This document shows, one piece after another, positions 14,365 through 15,303 of a stretch of DNA of 15,303 bases. The first letter of the stretch is position 1. Each line of letters begins with the position of its first letter. The notes below the pieces were generated by a model. The model saw only the letters and a list, made by a program, of their open reading frames with translations, had not been told where the DNA came from and made no database searches. The translations under genes were made by a program, and so were the position numbers. The stretch is from Bacillota bacterium (GTDB lineage Bacteria > Bacillota > Clostridia > Tissierellales > Sedimentibacteraceae): NCBI GenBank assembly GCA_023425285.1, contig JAFACY010000076.1, forward strand, positions 1 to 15,303, given 5' to 3'.

Positions 14365-15303
14365 TTTCATATCTCCCCAAGTATTTCTTTAAGCCATTAA
14401 CCACTTTTCCGTTATATCCGACCGTAGTTTCTGCGTGATATAATGAGCTTATTACCGATTCCTCCACAGACTCGATAGCTGCTCTGAATATTATATCAAG
14501 GCTGTCTTCGTATATTAATTTTGTGTCAATTATTTCTTTTTTGCTATAGTGCTTTAATTTATTGGCTGTAGTAAAAGCAATACATATATCTCCGCTTCCG
14601 TTGCCCATAATAGACCCGGTTCTGCCTATACCGATTGCTGAACGTTTTGCCACTCTTTTCAGCTGGCGTTCATTTAAAGGTATATCTGTAGCTATAATAA
14701 TTATTATTGAACCCTTGTCTTTTTCGTTTTTCTGTATCTCAGAAATTCTTTCTCCGATTTTTTTGCCTGCAATCATTAAATCCCCGCTCGTTCCAAAATT
14801 GGACATTACTATTGCACCAACCGTATATTCCTTATTATCCAGCTCAATTACCCTTGAAGAAGACCCTATACCACCTTTAAACCCTAAGCATGTCATACCT
14901 GTTCCGGAACCTACACAACCTTCTTCAAAGCCATCACCGCAGTTATTAATAGCTTGGAAAATATGTTCTTCCCTGACATGAAGTCCTCGTATATCATTTA
15001 AGCTTCCGTCATTACATTCTGTAATTACACAGTTTACAGTTCCCGTTGTTTTACCTATATCATCATTCTGCCGCAGCATATATTTAACTAATGCTGTTGC
15101 AGCAGTACCAACGCTTAATGTATTTGTCATTATTATCGGTGTTTCTATGGTGCCAAGTTCATCGATCTGAATCAGCCCCATGCTTTTCCCAAAGCCGTTT
15201 AAAACATAAGAGGCTGACATTACCTTTTCTTTGAATATATTTCCCTCATGAGGCAATATAGCGGTAACACCGGTTTTAATTCCTTCTTCATTTAAAGTAA
15301 CAT
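14345..15303 (-). CDS. P1 family (DmpA/S58) self-cleaving aminopeptidase, N-terminus outside window
   Basis: The frame is open to the right edge, with 318 visible residues; an internal TTG at 15256 is not the start because GIKTGVTAILPHEGN, the family's opening block, runs across it. P1 peptidases are Ntn-hydrolase-like enzymes that cut themselves before a Ser nucleophile to form two chains and remove N-terminal residues from short peptides, amides and esters, some acting on D- or beta-amino acids. Visible: NGFGKSMGLIQIDELGTIET (34-53), VGSGTGM (130-136), GFKGGIGSSSR (140-150), ATDIPL (204-209), and the cleavage site NGSGD with Gly235-Ser236. Only a few tens of N-terminal residues should be missing. 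It is the first visible gene of the catabolic cluster; the promoter lies outside. Confidence 0.9.
   Translation of the reverse strand, partial: VTLNEEGIKTGVTAILPHEGNIFKEKVMSASYVLNGFGKSMGLIQIDELGTIETPIIMTNTLSVGTAATALVKYMLRQNDDIGKTTGTVNCVITECNDGSLNDIRGLHVREEHIFQAINNCGDGFEEGCVGSGTGMTCLGFKGGIGSSSRVIELDNKEYTVGAIVMSNFGTSGDLMIAGKKIGERISEIQKNEKDKGSIIIIIATDIPLNERQLKRVAKRSAIGIGRTGSIMGNGSGDICIAFTTANKLKHYSKKEIIDTKLIYEDSLDIIFRAAIESVEESVISSLYHAETTVGYNGKVVNGLKKYLGRYENGFNFV

Noticed and set aside
14345..15256. TTG at 15256 as the start of the P1 peptidase
   Set aside because: The open frame continues to the window edge through a conserved family block, so the true start is outside.
1..15303. CRISPR array, tRNA, rRNA, insertion sequence or prophage
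   Set aside because: No regularly spaced repeats, cloverleaf-like sequences, transposase or phage proteins were seen on either strand.

Overview
The window looks like chromosomal DNA from a low-to-moderate GC anaerobic Firmicute of the class Clostridia. The grounds are strong AGGAGG-type ribosome binding sites before nearly every gene, near-consensus housekeeping promoters (TTGACA-N17-TATAAT), TTG and GTG starts, and gene families common in Clostridia: an ECF transporter with a Trep_Strep/MptD-like S component, a DUF1858-plus-binding-protein fusion, and large amidohydrolase/Liv clusters. The genus cannot be fixed from the sequence. I see no rRNA, tRNA, CRISPR array, transposase or phage gene. 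No gene-free stretch exceeds 300 bases.

Left part (1-5540), a transport locus. A partial minus-strand gene at the left edge encodes a protein with no signal peptide that joins an N-terminal DUF1858 domain to an AfuA-like (COG1840-type) solute-binding fold. Next come a small minus-strand XRE-type regulator and, divergent from it, a membrane-bound GGDEF protein on the plus strand that is interrupted by one in-frame TAA, so probably a pseudogene. Then a tightly packed minus-strand ECF operon runs S component, T component and double-ATPase. The ECF operon and the DUF1858/binding-protein gene carry nearly the same 16-bp palindrome (GTTAG-N6-CTAAC type) 20-21 nt before their start codons. The ECF operon has a second copy just downstream of its promoter. 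This suggests one regulator controls both units and that the binding-protein homologue belongs to the ECF system.

Middle (5440-6911). A divergent promoter drives a guanine-deaminase-like amidohydrolase on the plus strand. Its 3' end overlaps the 3' end of the next gene on the opposite strand by 28 nt.

Right part (6884-15303), a long minus-strand catabolic cluster. In transcription order: P1/DmpA-type aminopeptidase (partial at the right edge), YtcJ/AepA-type amidohydrolase, a lipoprotein binding protein of the leucine-binding family, LivH, LivM, LivG, LivF, and an M20D amidohydrolase/peptidase. The genes overlap or lie close together. The larger gaps are 127 nt before the binding protein and 97 nt between the binding protein and LivH; the second holds an 11-bp perfect hairpin. 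The arrangement suggests uptake of an amide-linked compound (short peptide, N-acyl amino acid or similar) and its hydrolysis by three different hydrolases. The substrate cannot be read from the sequence.

The most unusual points are the shared operator that ties an apparently cytoplasmic binding-protein homologue to an ECF transporter, the internal stop in the GGDEF gene, the ATG-TAA start-stop just before the TTG start of the M20 gene, and the long hairpin between the binding-protein and permease genes.
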